The notes below the pieces were generated by a model. It saw nothing but the letters and a program-made list of their open reading frames with translations, was not told the DNA's origin and did not search any database. A DNA stretch of 64,000 bases from Cymbomonas tetramitiformis (Eukaryota > Chlorophyta > Pyramimonadophyceae > Pyramimonadales > Pyramimonadaceae), in contig LGRX02024671.1 of assembly GCA_001247695.2 (NCBI GenBank), positions 1 through 64,000 of the forward strand, given 5' to 3'. The position numbers and the translations under genes are program-made. How positions within the stretch are numbered: position 1 is the first letter of the stretch; the number at the start of each line of letters is the position of its first letter. Below, piece by piece: positions 47,922-56,010 of the stretch.

Positions 47922-48363
47922 AGTTTTGATTGCGGTAAGGACATCATGGCGTTTATGGCGTGTCGTGCGTGTCGAATGGTAGTTGTACGAGTGGTCGGCG
48001 TAGCATGTAAAGATGTCTTGTCGGTTTCGCCTCGAGCTTAAAGCATCCTCGTCGCGCGATTCAGGGATTTGCTTTGTGATTGTCGATAGGTGTTTACGAG
48101 TAGAACCTCCCGCTGTATATTTAACCGTCCGGGATAATCCTCGTGTCGGACGAAGGGCACACTCGCTGTTACGAACATGCTTAAAGACTCAACAGCAGCT
48201 ATCTATTACATTTATATTTAGACCGCCGACGTGTATAAATCTGTATTAACCCGGGAAGGTGTAAAAATCGTTCTTGGCCTGTAAAATATACAGACCTCGC
48301 GAGAGCGGAATCTCGAAGCAGGCCTGCAACTTCTCACCCCACACGACGCCCTCATTTCGCGTA
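47922..48363. other. Intergenic spacer with 82-bp repeat copy 2
   Basis: The repeat lies at 48062-48143; unlike copy 1 it is not followed by a twin-hairpin element. No gene supported. Confidence 0.5.
48062..48143 (+). repeat. 82-bp repeat, copy 2
   Basis: Near-perfect copy of 46310-46391, 1.75 kb away in the same orientation. Confidence 0.85.
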
Positions 48364-49329
48364 TCACTGATTTCCGCATGACGAAGCGGGTGTCTCAACC
48401 GTGGATGCGGAACAGCAAGCCGCGCGATACTTTTTGCTGGCCAAACGACGCTTCTTGTTGCTCTCCACGTAAGCGTGAAAGTTGATGTATCCAGGAGCTC
48501 CCGCGGCGTGACGGAGATGGCAACCTGTGACGTGGGCGTTTTTGAAGTCCCACCCGGTGGTCTTCTCTGACATGGCGTACAGGGATCCCCCCGAGAGCGT
48601 GAACATGAAAGGCTCGCCCACCATACGAAGATACTCGCCATGTTTGAACCACGCAAAGCCCAACGCGTGAGACGCGCCCAATCTGGCACCCACCACGATC
48701 TTGCGTTCTTGATCGCCGTGCACTCCGATGCCCTGCTTGCCGACGTTGTCGTATCGATTGCCCTCCATCTGGCACCCGCTCAGCTTCTCGCCGAAGATGA
48801 CTCCAAGTCCCGCGCGGTACACGTCGGTCACGGGCACTTCCGAGAAGCTGTACACGGTACCCTGGCCTCGTTCCAAATCCGGCTCGACGCGCGTTTCGGC
48901 GTAACAGAGGTTGTGGCGCGCTCTTTTTTGCAGCACCTTTTTCTTCTTGACGTCGAAGTATTGGGTGTTCCACTCGAGACCGGCCTGTTCCTCAAGCAAA
49001 GCTTGGTGGGTGCAAGGGCGGCCATTCAAGAAATCCAGCGACACACCCAGCTTTGTGCATCCCGCGCGAAGAACGGCGTTCACCCCATCAGGTGCGTGCA
49101 GGAAATAGCCTCGTTTGTTCACGTATTGGGAGCACAGCAACTCCCGGACCTCCGCCTGCTCACAACCGTGTTCCAGTAAGCGTTTTCTGGCGTCTTGCAG
49201 TTCCTGCTCTGTGAGACCCTCTTTTGCCAAACCGGCGCCTTGCTTTTGCATGCCAGCGTGATTCTCAGACTGCTCTCCACAGGTCAGGGTGATGCTCAAC
49301 CCGTTTGCCACTTCTGATTCAAGAGCCAT
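48364..49329 (-). CDS. 2OG/Fe(II) oxygenase-like protein (AlkB-related)
   Basis: The protein has 321 residues from the first in-frame ATG at 49329; the frame upstream lacks an ATG. The C-terminal half carries NRYDNVGKQGIGVHGDQERK with a His204-x-Asp206 pair, RLG and FAWFKHGEY. SGGSLYAMSEKTTGWDFKN follows, then HLRHAAG with the distal His (271 or 274). This is the order of the AlkB/2OG-oxygenase fold. The N-terminal ~100 residues are helical. The gene has a minus-strand GATATAAAAG box at about 49438-49448 and no array. It differs from the AlkB at 1889 in the HGD motif. The substrate is unknown. Confidence 0.68.
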   Translation of the reverse strand: MALESEVANGLSITLTCGEQSENHAGMQKQGAGLAKEGLTEQELQDARKRLLEHGCEQAEVRELLCSQYVNKRGYFLHAPDGVNAVLRAGCTKLGVSLDFLNGRPCTHQALLEEQAGLEWNTQYFDVKKKKVLQKRARHNLCYAETRVEPDLERGQGTVYSFSEVPVTDVYRAGLGVIFGEKLSGCQMEGNRYDNVGKQGIGVHGDQERKIVVGARLGASHALGFAWFKHGEYLRMVGEPFMFTLSGGSLYAMSEKTTGWDFKNAHVTGCHLRHAAGAPGYINFHAYVESNKKRRLASKKYRAACCSASTVETPASSCGNQ

Positions 49330-49980
49330 AATATGCTGGCCAAAGTTTTCTGGACTGCTGCTGAGGTTGAACCGTTTCGTAACAGATGCGAAGGTTGCTA
49401 GGTTTTCTAATTGTGACAAGGTGAGGCGAAGGTCGGGTCTTTTATATCTTTGTGGGAGCGATGGGCAAAAGAGTCGATTGGTGAAAAGAAAAAGAAAAAG
49501 AAAAAACCACGCCCGTCGGGCGTACGAGTAAATTAATCACCCCGGTTCGAATCGAGATCGACTGACCTTTCAGAATGATGTCATCCGCAACGACGAAAGC
49601 TGTGTTACGAGAAGTATTTCTACGCCGATTCGGTCATGCACGAGGTTGATTATCTGTCGCGTCGTGTCGACGACTTGCATAGTGCGATGACGGTGACGCC
49701 GTTTGGAGCGAGAGATGAGCGAAAAATGAGGAGTGGCGCTTATCGAATCACGCGAGGATGCTTGAAAGAGAATACGGATGTACGGAGACGTAAAAAAACT
49801 CGAGTTCGAATATTTGTATTTTTGCGTGCACAGTCAAACACGCGCGCAAATGTGATAAGACGAGGTTTATAAGAGCGTGTCTATGCACAAGAATGTCGAC
49901 ATTACAAATAAGCGGTTTCTTCATCTACTTCACTTCTGTACAATTGCATTCCGTCAAAGCGCTCTTCGAGTGCCCACTGC
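49330..49980. other. Intergenic spacer with twin-hairpin element
   Basis: Contains the promoter of the minus oxygenase and the twin-hairpin copy 6. A 78-codon plus frame at 49636-49872 has no recognisable pattern and is not called. Confidence 0.5.
49484..49560 (-). repeat. Twin-hairpin element, copy 6
   Basis: Hairpin B is intact (CGCCCGTCGGGCG). The usual hairpin A is replaced by CCCCGGTTCGAATCGAGATCG, which could form a shorter CGATT/GGTTCG-type stem. The embedded GGTTCGAATC resembles a tRNA B box but there is no tRNA around it. Confidence 0.7.
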
Positions 49981-50469
49981 TCAGTACCACAGAGGCGACG
50001 GCAGGCCCACGAATTCTCCGCCGGCGATCCCCACTTTATAGTCGGTGGTCGTGCTGGCGCGATCGGTCGTGCAGTCTATCAATATCTCGTACATCTGCAG
50101 GCTCATTCGGATGGTTCGTAAGGCCTCCACGCTCGGCAGTCGGACACACAGCTCCTCCACTGCTCGCAGCACTTCACGAAAGCATCGCACGCCGGCCATG
50201 CTGTCCGCTTGCACAACCGGTCGCAAGGCCCTGATGTTGTGATGAAGGCCCTTTTTCCACGCGGTCGAGGCCCCGGTTGTGGCGGAGGTCACCTCGGCAC
50301 CCTGCGCGGAACGGCTCTCGTCGAGACTCGGCTCCATCGCGCCGAAGATGAGACCGTAGGAGTGCGTGTCACAGATTATAGAGCCCGCGTACACAGCTTG
50401 TATGAACTGCGTGCACAACCTCTCGGCGTGCCCGAAGTGGTCGTCCGCGATCACCTCGTCGATGTACAT
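49981..50469 (-). CDS. 162-residue unknown protein
   Basis: The protein begins MYIDEVIADDHFGHAERLC and is mainly helical, with ICDTHSYGLIFGAMEPSLDE and a helical FREVLRAVEELCVRLPSVEALR segment. The minus-strand box GAGCTTAAAACTC is at about 50528-50540, about 65 bp upstream, and short GC-rich repeats (GGTCGGCGGCGACG, GAGCGGCGGCCGCCG) lie at 50551-50596. No family recognised. Confidence 0.65.
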   Translation of the reverse strand: MYIDEVIADDHFGHAERLCTQFIQAVYAGSIICDTHSYGLIFGAMEPSLDESRSAQGAEVTSATTGASTAWKKGLHHNIRALRPVVQADSMAGVRCFREVLRAVEELCVRLPSVEALRTIRMSLQMYEILIDCTTDRASTTTDYKVGIAGGEFVGLPSPLWY

Positions 50470-50524
50470 GCCTCGCCACTTTGCGATAGTCCGCTCCGCC
50501 GAAAGTGAATTCCGAAAGGCGGTT

Positions 50525-50600
50525 CGAGAGTTTTAAGCTCCTACCTTTCGTGGTCGGCGGCGACGTCGGAGCCCGCTGAGCGGCGGCCGCCGTTCTTCGA
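50525..50600 (-). promoter_or_regulatory. Short GC-rich repeats and TATA-like box
   Basis: GGCGGCGACGTCGG and GCGGCGGCCGCCG lie just upstream of TTAAAA on the minus strand, between two co-directional minus genes. Confidence 0.45.
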
Positions 50601-50606
50601 CGAAAG

Positions 50607-50984
50607 CTATTCGAAGTCGTCCGTTTCGATCGACACGGTCCGATCGACCACGACATCGCCGGCGGCGAGGTTCGACTCGTCCGCCGCTTCGAGACCCTGC
50701 GACGCTTCGCTGGTACGGTTGTTCGGATGAGTGGGATCGGACGTGTCCGTTTCGACCCTCTCCGTGGGATTGGCCGTGTCCGAGGGAACGGTCGTCCGAT
50801 GGGCCCTCAGGAGGTGCTCGATGTCGTCGTTCAAACGTTTGGCTCGGTCGATCATCGCAACGACGTCGCGTTGCGTGCTTCGGAGGTCTTTCCGGCTTCT
50901 GAAACGCGAATGCTCCTGCGTCTCGGCGACGCACACGGCGATCATCGTCGACACGATCAGCACCACGACCCGTCCTGAAGCCAT
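50607..50984 (-). CDS. Small secreted or membrane-anchored protein
   Basis: The protein has 125 residues from the ATG at 50984. Residues about 4-20 (VVVLIVSTMIAVCVA) form a signal peptide or single membrane segment ending in an A-x-A-like site. The rest is charged and Thr/Ser/Asp-rich with a short helix (AMIDRAKRLNDDIEHLLRAH). A TATA box (GTATAAATACG, about 51022-51032 on this strand) lies about 40-45 bp upstream. The frame upstream of the ATG crosses the TATA and is not used. The function is unknown. Confidence 0.6.
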   Translation of the reverse strand: MASGRVVVLIVSTMIAVCVAETQEHSRFRSRKDLRSTQRDVVAMIDRAKRLNDDIEHLLRAHRTTVPSDTANPTERVETDTSDPTHPNNRTSEASQGLEAADESNLAAGDVVVDRTVSIETDDFE

Positions 50985-51441
50985 GCTTACGAGTGGCGTG
51001 CGCCGCAAGTTCGGTGCCCGAGCGTATTTATACTTTCGCGACGTCGTTGTTTTTTCCCGGACACGGCGAGCGCCACCGCTGAAGCGCTTTCGCACGGCGC
51101 GATCCCCGACGATTCGTGCGCTGGGGATGTTCGACGATCGAATTTCAGTAGAAATGTTCGTATTTTCATTATCGGGACTCCGCGAATTTGTCGCATTCGT
51201 ATGGTTTGCTGGAAGCGCGCGTCCCACTCGAGTTCGTTTTTTCGGCGCAACGACACGGTAGGATGATATACGGGTCGTGTGTCGAGATCGGTTCTTAAGC
51301 TGCGCGGAGTTTATCTTCGCAATCCCAACGAGGCGAGCGTTTGGTCGGAACTCTCTCACTCGCTCACTCACTCGCTCTCTCTCTCTCTCCGTCCGCGTGG
51401 CCTTGTTTGGGCGACGTCGGTCGAAAGCAACTACGGGAATA
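50985..51441. other. Intergenic spacer
   Basis: Contains a CT microsatellite at about 51367-51389 and the promoter of the minus gene. No further gene is supported. Confidence 0.45.
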
Positions 51442-51830
51442 TCATATATTTAAGAAAACGGGTTCGCCTCGATCGGAACCCCTTTTTCGAACTCGCGCGC
51501 TTCCGTGAAAACGTAGCGCGACGAGCGGTCGGCCGTGCTTGGGTGCTCGTCCCGTGCGCCGGCGGTACGCCTCGTCGTCGAGCAGCACGCGCAGTTTGAA
51601 GAGCACGCAACCGTTCACCTCGGGGCGCCGAGACGCTTGGGTGTACACCATGCGTCTCACGTGCTTGCGATGGTTTTTGACCTCGAAGCTCCACGGTCTT
51701 CTCGCCTCGCACGATCTGCCTAGCCACGAGCTCCTGCACCACCACAACCGGCTCGAACTCAGCCACCGAACACGAAGCCGCCGCGACGTTCGTGAAACAG
51801 TGCGCGATTCCGAGCGAGCATCCGCGTGTG
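51442..51830 (-). pseudogene. Likely frameshifted gene of unknown function
   Basis: On the minus strand, 51442 to about 51710 reads as natural protein (KNHRKHVRRMVYTQASRR, then NGCVLFKLRVLLDDEAY). It has no upstream ATG in frame. About 51710 to 51830 reads naturally in another frame (IAHCFTNVAAASCSVAEFE, then VVVQELVARQIV). One indel near 51700-51715 would join them. The array at 51838 sits directly upstream, as expected for a gene reading in this direction. Alternatively a short protein starts at the internal ATG. Confidence 0.4.
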
Positions 51831-51837
51831 AAGCGTC

Positions 51838-52006
51838 GCACGGCGGCCGCCACGCACGGCGGCCGCCGTGTCGTTCCTCGCACGCGCGGCCGCCGTGTCG
51901 TTCCCCGCACGCGCGGCCGCCGTGTCGTTCCCCGCACGCGCGGCCGCCGTGTCGTTCCCCGCACGCGCGGCCGCCGTCGTGCGACGCTTCGCTCGATACA
52001 TATCCT
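51838..52006. promoter_or_regulatory. 26-bp array plus TATA-like box, possibly bidirectional
   Basis: Five units of GCACGCGCGGCCGCCGTGTC plus GTTCCC span 51838-51982. GATACATATCC at about 51996-52006 leads to the ATG at 52079. On the other side lies the broken minus gene. Confidence 0.65.
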
Positions 52007-52078
52007 CTGAGTTGGCCTTCCCGGCCATTTCCTTTCCATCACCGGTGGTGCGACCCTCTCTGCCACGCTTCGAACGTC

Positions 52079-52810
52079 ATGAGCTCTTTCCGTCCGCATC
52101 TTCGTTACAAGCTCGCGTGCCTTCAAGAGTTTCGTGTACATCAGGAGGCCGAAGAGCTCCTGATGTCGGATCACGAGCTCGCGCTGCGCCGGAGCGTGGT
52201 AGCGGACGACGCGGAGGCGGTGCGAGCGCATATGCGGACCCACGGGACGCTTCGCCTCTCGCGGGACAACCTGGAGCACGCGGTGCGGCGTGGAAGCGTT
52301 CGGACCTTGGAAATGTACGTGACGGAGTTCGACAAGGAGTTCGCATTCGACGACCCATCGGACGTGTGCCACTTCATCGACGTCGCCATCGAGAACGACC
52401 AACTCCCCGCGCTCCGGTGGGGAATGCGCCGGTTCGTGCGAAAACACCCGAACGGAACGGACGGGACCCACTACGCGGCGGTGCTGGCCGCGCGCGCGGG
52501 ATCCACCGAGACGCTTCGTTGGATGCTCACCGGGGAGCGCAGCGACCTCTTCCATCACGCCTTCCCCGAGTTCTGCCTGCTCGACGAGGCGGCGAGGTGC
52601 ACGCAATTCGGGACGCTCCGCTACCTGCTCGAGACGGGCGCTCCCGGGGTGCGCTGCCGGGAGAGTCGCGAGAACCTGCTGTGGACTCTCGAAGAGACGT
52701 ACGACCGGGAAGACCTAGAGTCTGTTACGTGCTCGGTGAAGGGGCACTTCTCTCGGTACGAGATCGCGTACGAGACCTTGGATGACGTTCCGAAAAAGGA
52801 GTTTAAGTGA
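52079..52810 (+). CDS. Ankyrin-like repeat protein
   Basis: The protein has 243 residues from the ATG at 52079; the longer open frame upstream runs through the array. Helix-loop-helix repeats of about 30-35 residues are visible (DNLEHAVRRGSVRTLEMYV, DVAIENDQLPALRWGM, AVLAARAGSTETLRWML, DEAARCTQFGTLRYLLETG). These fit degenerate ankyrin repeats without the Cys-rich GC.WD style of 20606 and 40230. A protein-binding role is inferred. The last ~40 residues are unrelated and charged. Confidence 0.68.
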   Translation: MSSFRPHLRYKLACLQEFRVHQEAEELLMSDHELALRRSVVADDAEAVRAHMRTHGTLRLSRDNLEHAVRRGSVRTLEMYVTEFDKEFAFDDPSDVCHFIDVAIENDQLPALRWGMRRFVRKHPNGTDGTHYAAVLAARAGSTETLRWMLTGERSDLFHHAFPEFCLLDEAARCTQFGTLRYLLETGAPGVRCRESRENLLWTLEETYDREDLESVTCSVKGHFSRYEIAYETLDDVPKKEFK

Positions 52811-53249
52811 CGCGCAACGAGAGACCGTGTTTGCAACCTGCCGACCTTCGCTTTTCGAGCTTTAGGATCGTGGGTCCACAGCCTGAGAACAACGGATGTA
52901 ACCGTGCACATTTATTAAACGCTTCTTTTTCTTCTTCTTCGTGTGTTTAACAAACAAATGGAGTAAGGCTCCGCCAGGGCCATGTCGCGCGCGCGATAAT
53001 GCACTTTCGTCTAAGGTGAGTGGGGAGCTTGCGGCATCGACCGCCGTGGGAAATAACTTTCGAGGATATCATCCGCGTCGTGTGTGCGCAGTGTCGTGCG
53101 TCAAAGCGGGTACGAAAGAAACGTGCAACACGCGAGACGCAATATTCACACACGCGCGGCCCTTTCGTTTACAAGAAAAAAAACCACGCCCATCGGGCGT
53201 TTGAGTATATTAACTTCCTGGCCCTACTCTGGCCCTTTAAGCCTCTCTT
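52811..53249. other. Intergenic spacer with twin-hairpin element
   Basis: Twin-hairpin copy 7 lies at 53174-53237, directly before the pseudogene. No gene is supported. Confidence 0.5.
53174..53237 (-). repeat. Twin-hairpin element, copy 7
   Basis: Reads A-run, CGCCCATCGGGCG, linker, then CTGGCCC TACTCT GGCCC. Hairpin B loop base differs from other copies while the stem is kept; hairpin A is slightly shortened. Confidence 0.75.
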
Positions 53250-53594
53250 TCGTTTACGACCTTGGATGAAAGTTACGCCTGGCATCGCCGTCCTGCACTG
53301 CCAAATACACGGCGTCGGTCATCCTACGGTCGCCGGCGATCATTACGCGCTTTCGGATTTAGCCGACGAGCCGTACGCCAGAGGCGCCCTCGCGTTGTGG
53401 ATTGGTGCATGCGAGGCTCGGAGCGGATGCCGTTGATGCACGGAGCGGTACTCGCGACCCCTCGCTGTGGAACGGTGTTTAACGGACGCGCCATTCCGAC
53501 ACCCAAACGATTTTCGGCGAAGCTAAGCGTGGCCTGTTCGTTTCGCGAGTATGCGTATAAGAAGTGTTCATTCGACATCTTTGTTACGTGCTAG
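53250..53594 (+). pseudogene. Decayed copy of the glycosyltransferase-like gene
   Basis: Two frames here match the gene at 39018-40007. One frame (about 53330-53400) reads YALSDLADEPYARGAL, like YARSELPELYTKSAV. Another (about 53400-53500) reads VVDWCMRGSERMPL, then HGAVLATPRCGT, like VVDWCMRGSVRMPL and HGFILVTANCQT. A frameshift lies between them and the N-terminal half is missing, so it is a truncated remnant. The DNA identity around GTGGATTGGTGCATGCG is visible directly. Confidence 0.75.
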
Positions 53595-54164
53595 CTTGTG
53601 AAAGATCACAAACCGCCCAAAACATGGGCGCAAAGCGTGTTGTACATTTCGATGGCGAATACCCGTCGAATCGCGCGTTCGAACGTGACGGTGACGGAAA
53701 AGTCCGACAACGGAGGAGAAGTTTCGTCGCCGTCGTCAAGGCGGTGGCGTTGATTTTGCGTCCGGGGTGCCCAGTTTGGGGTGGCCGAGCACGTCCTTTT
53801 CCAATTGGGTCGCCTTCCATTTCGTGTACACTTCTCTCGCCGTGTGTGTTGTGCCATGTTCATCGTTGTATATATCCATGAGAGGATTATTTACTCGCAC
53901 CTCCTCCCCCTTATTTAGAACCGTCGTGTATTCAAGAATGTCTTCTTCGTTGTATTCGATGTGACCGATCATGCATCGCCACCTGTTCGAGACAGCCAAC
54001 GACTCAGACACCGATGAGAAAAAAGTAATGAGCGGCGCAATGCGATTCTTCATTCACGAAAGACTAAAGTCCGCGATGCGCGTGTCGAAATACGACTTTA
54101 AAGCGCGGCATCCGCTGATGAAAGAACACGGAGTCGAAACGCTTGAGCTCTCCGCGAAAAAAAC
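53595..54164. other. Region with two overlapping weak ORFs
   Basis: A minus frame at 53736-54053 (ATG at 54053 or 53972) reads naturally (IGHIEYNEEDILEYTTVLNK, then DEHGTTHTAREVYTKWKA). A plus frame from the ATG at 53624 starts MGAKRVVHFDGEYPSNRAF and another plus frame is at 53971-54183. Only one strand can be mainly coding at 53736-53880, and I cannot decide which; the minus frame looks the better of the three. Confidence 0.3.
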
Positions 54165-55457
54165 TCACCCGACGACGTCGTAGGCGGGCGAAGTTTCCAC
54201 GTCGACGACTTTCGCTTGCTCTACCCATAACTTGTACGCTGGAATTAGATTCTGGTAAAGCGGCCCATGGCTTTCTTCATCGTATGACCCGTCGTCTATT
54301 CCTAAGAGTGCAGATCTCGTTTCCGGATCACATTCAGTGTCTGTAGGAATAGATTCTGTCCACGCTTTCACCCAGTTCATTGCCTTTCCAGACACGTAGA
54401 AAGCTGGTTCCAAATTCAAAACCAACTTGCATACCATCAAGATGAATCTGTATCCCCTTTTGAATCCCATCTCTTCCGCATCGTAGTGTTCACGGAGGCG
54501 AACAACTTCGGGACCAGTTGTGCGCAATCGCTTTTCGTAGGTATCGATCACCGCATCCAAAGCCTCTATGTCATCATCTCCAACTGTATTTTCAAACCGT
54601 GCATATACCATATCGTACATATTCTTTTCAGATATGTCATCCGGTTCATCCCTCCAAAAACTTTTGGCTAGTCTGAAAGCCGTATCCACGTTAGCCCCCA
54701 TCTTCACACCGAATCTCCACTCGACCAGCTGCGCGGTGTGAAGTCCAGCTTCTGCAGCGCGCCCGATCAGATTTCGAAAGCCTATGGTCAAAATATGTTC
54801 GGTAAAGCGATGCTTTGCCGCGTCGGAATCCGCGCCCAGGAACAGATCCTCGAAATCCGTTTGCTTGAATCTTTGGGTGATACCCGAGCAACTAAATTTG
54901 AAAGCGCCCATTCCTCTTGCCGGATCGATCACGATCCTCTTATCCGCATACACAAAAAGGTCTTCGAACGTACCCTTTCGCACGTTGGTGGTGCCGTAAT
55001 CACCCAAGCTGTAGTAGGTGTAATCGTTATTGTTCAACATCGCTTTTAGCTGGCGTTTTTTAAATGTTATCTGTCGCTTATCTTCATTGTATTTTTCGAC
55101 GATAGGACCTATTTGCAAAACTTTCACGTTTGCATATCGCTCGACGACAGGGGCGACCCTGTTGCCTTCTAACTTCAGCGTAGAATCATCGTCAAAGTAC
55201 AAAAATTCTACATTCTTCGGAAATACGAAGTTTTTCCCGTACATACGTTTGTACTTTTCGATCGTTGTCAAACCCACCAGTACGAGGAAATACTTGTTGT
55301 CGGGATGCGCTTTCGCGTGAGCGATGATTTCTAGGAGAGCGAACTCGTCATCGCACTCTTCTCCCGCGTCGGCTATGCCCATAATCGTGAGTGCCGCACC
55401 ATGCTTGCGCTTCGTCCCCATGTACATATTTCCGCTCTCGTATACTGCGAAGCTCAT
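54165..55457 (-). CDS. 430-residue protein, possible nucleoside-hydrolase fold
   Basis: The N-terminal part reads AALTIMGIADAGEECDDEFALLE, which recalls the DxxxxxDDxxAL calcium/ribose motif at the start of nucleoside hydrolases. It is followed by KYFLVLVGLTTIEKY and the repeated strand/helix pattern of a Rossmann-like fold. Later IDPARGMGAFKF and long helices follow. The similarity is restricted to the first motif, so the fold is a guess and the enzyme assignment is weak. A minus-strand GATATAAATACG box at about 55516-55528 lies 60-70 bp before the ATG at 55457. No array. AT-richer than its neighbours. Confidence 0.6.
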   Translation of the reverse strand: MSFAVYESGNMYMGTKRKHGAALTIMGIADAGEECDDEFALLEIIAHAKAHPDNKYFLVLVGLTTIEKYKRMYGKNFVFPKNVEFLYFDDDSTLKLEGNRVAPVVERYANVKVLQIGPIVEKYNEDKRQITFKKRQLKAMLNNNDYTYYSLGDYGTTNVRKGTFEDLFVYADKRIVIDPARGMGAFKFSCSGITQRFKQTDFEDLFLGADSDAAKHRFTEHILTIGFRNLIGRAAEAGLHTAQLVEWRFGVKMGANVDTAFRLAKSFWRDEPDDISEKNMYDMVYARFENTVGDDDIEALDAVIDTYEKRLRTTGPEVVRLREHYDAEEMGFKRGYRFILMVCKLVLNLEPAFYVSGKAMNWVKAWTESIPTDTECDPETRSALLGIDDGSYDEESHGPLYQNLIPAYKLWVEQAKVVDVETSPAYDVVG

Positions 55458-56010
55458 GGCGACAACTTGTGGAGAGGTAGCTAGGAAAAGTGCGCTCTTT
55501 TTTCTCGAAAGTGATGCGCGTATTTATATCCTTGAGATATCTGTTGCACATAAAGGTCCATCGAGGATGCATCGATAAGAGGATGATATCCACTACTCGT
55601 GTAAACCACTGAAATATCCTAGTTCACCAGATGTCACAAACTGCCGAACTGCGTGGATAAACTCATAAGATGAACAAACCCTAAGCTGGATATAACCGGA
55701 ACGGTCTCGGGCGGTTTCGGAGTCTGGCCTACGTATGACACAGCGTGTGTCGCAGCACGAACCTGTATATCAGTCAGCAGTCCGGTGTTGGCCTAGGAGT
55801 CTGTCATGGGAGCCTGCATCGGGGCTCCCGGTCAGGGCTGCCCATAGATTTCAGCACAATCTAGTAATCGTGTTGAGAGAGAGAGAGAGGTTTCCCCGGT
55901 CCAACATTTAAAGTGTCAATTTTTGCAAAATTAAATCAAATTTACCGCTACTGCCGGTGTGACAGCGGCATCGATCCTCTAAAATGTTCCTCGGTTCTGT
56001 AAGCGCTGGG
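55458..56010. other. Intergenic spacer
   Basis: Holds the minus promoter near 55520, a GGGAGCC TGCATCG GGGCTCCC hairpin at 55809-55830 and a (GA)n tract at about 55874-55889. No gene supported. Confidence 0.5.

Noticed and set aside
49540..49560. tRNA-like B box GGTTCGAATC at 49544
   Set aside because: It lies inside a diverged twin-hairpin element; no acceptor stem, D arm or anticodon arm can be drawn around it.
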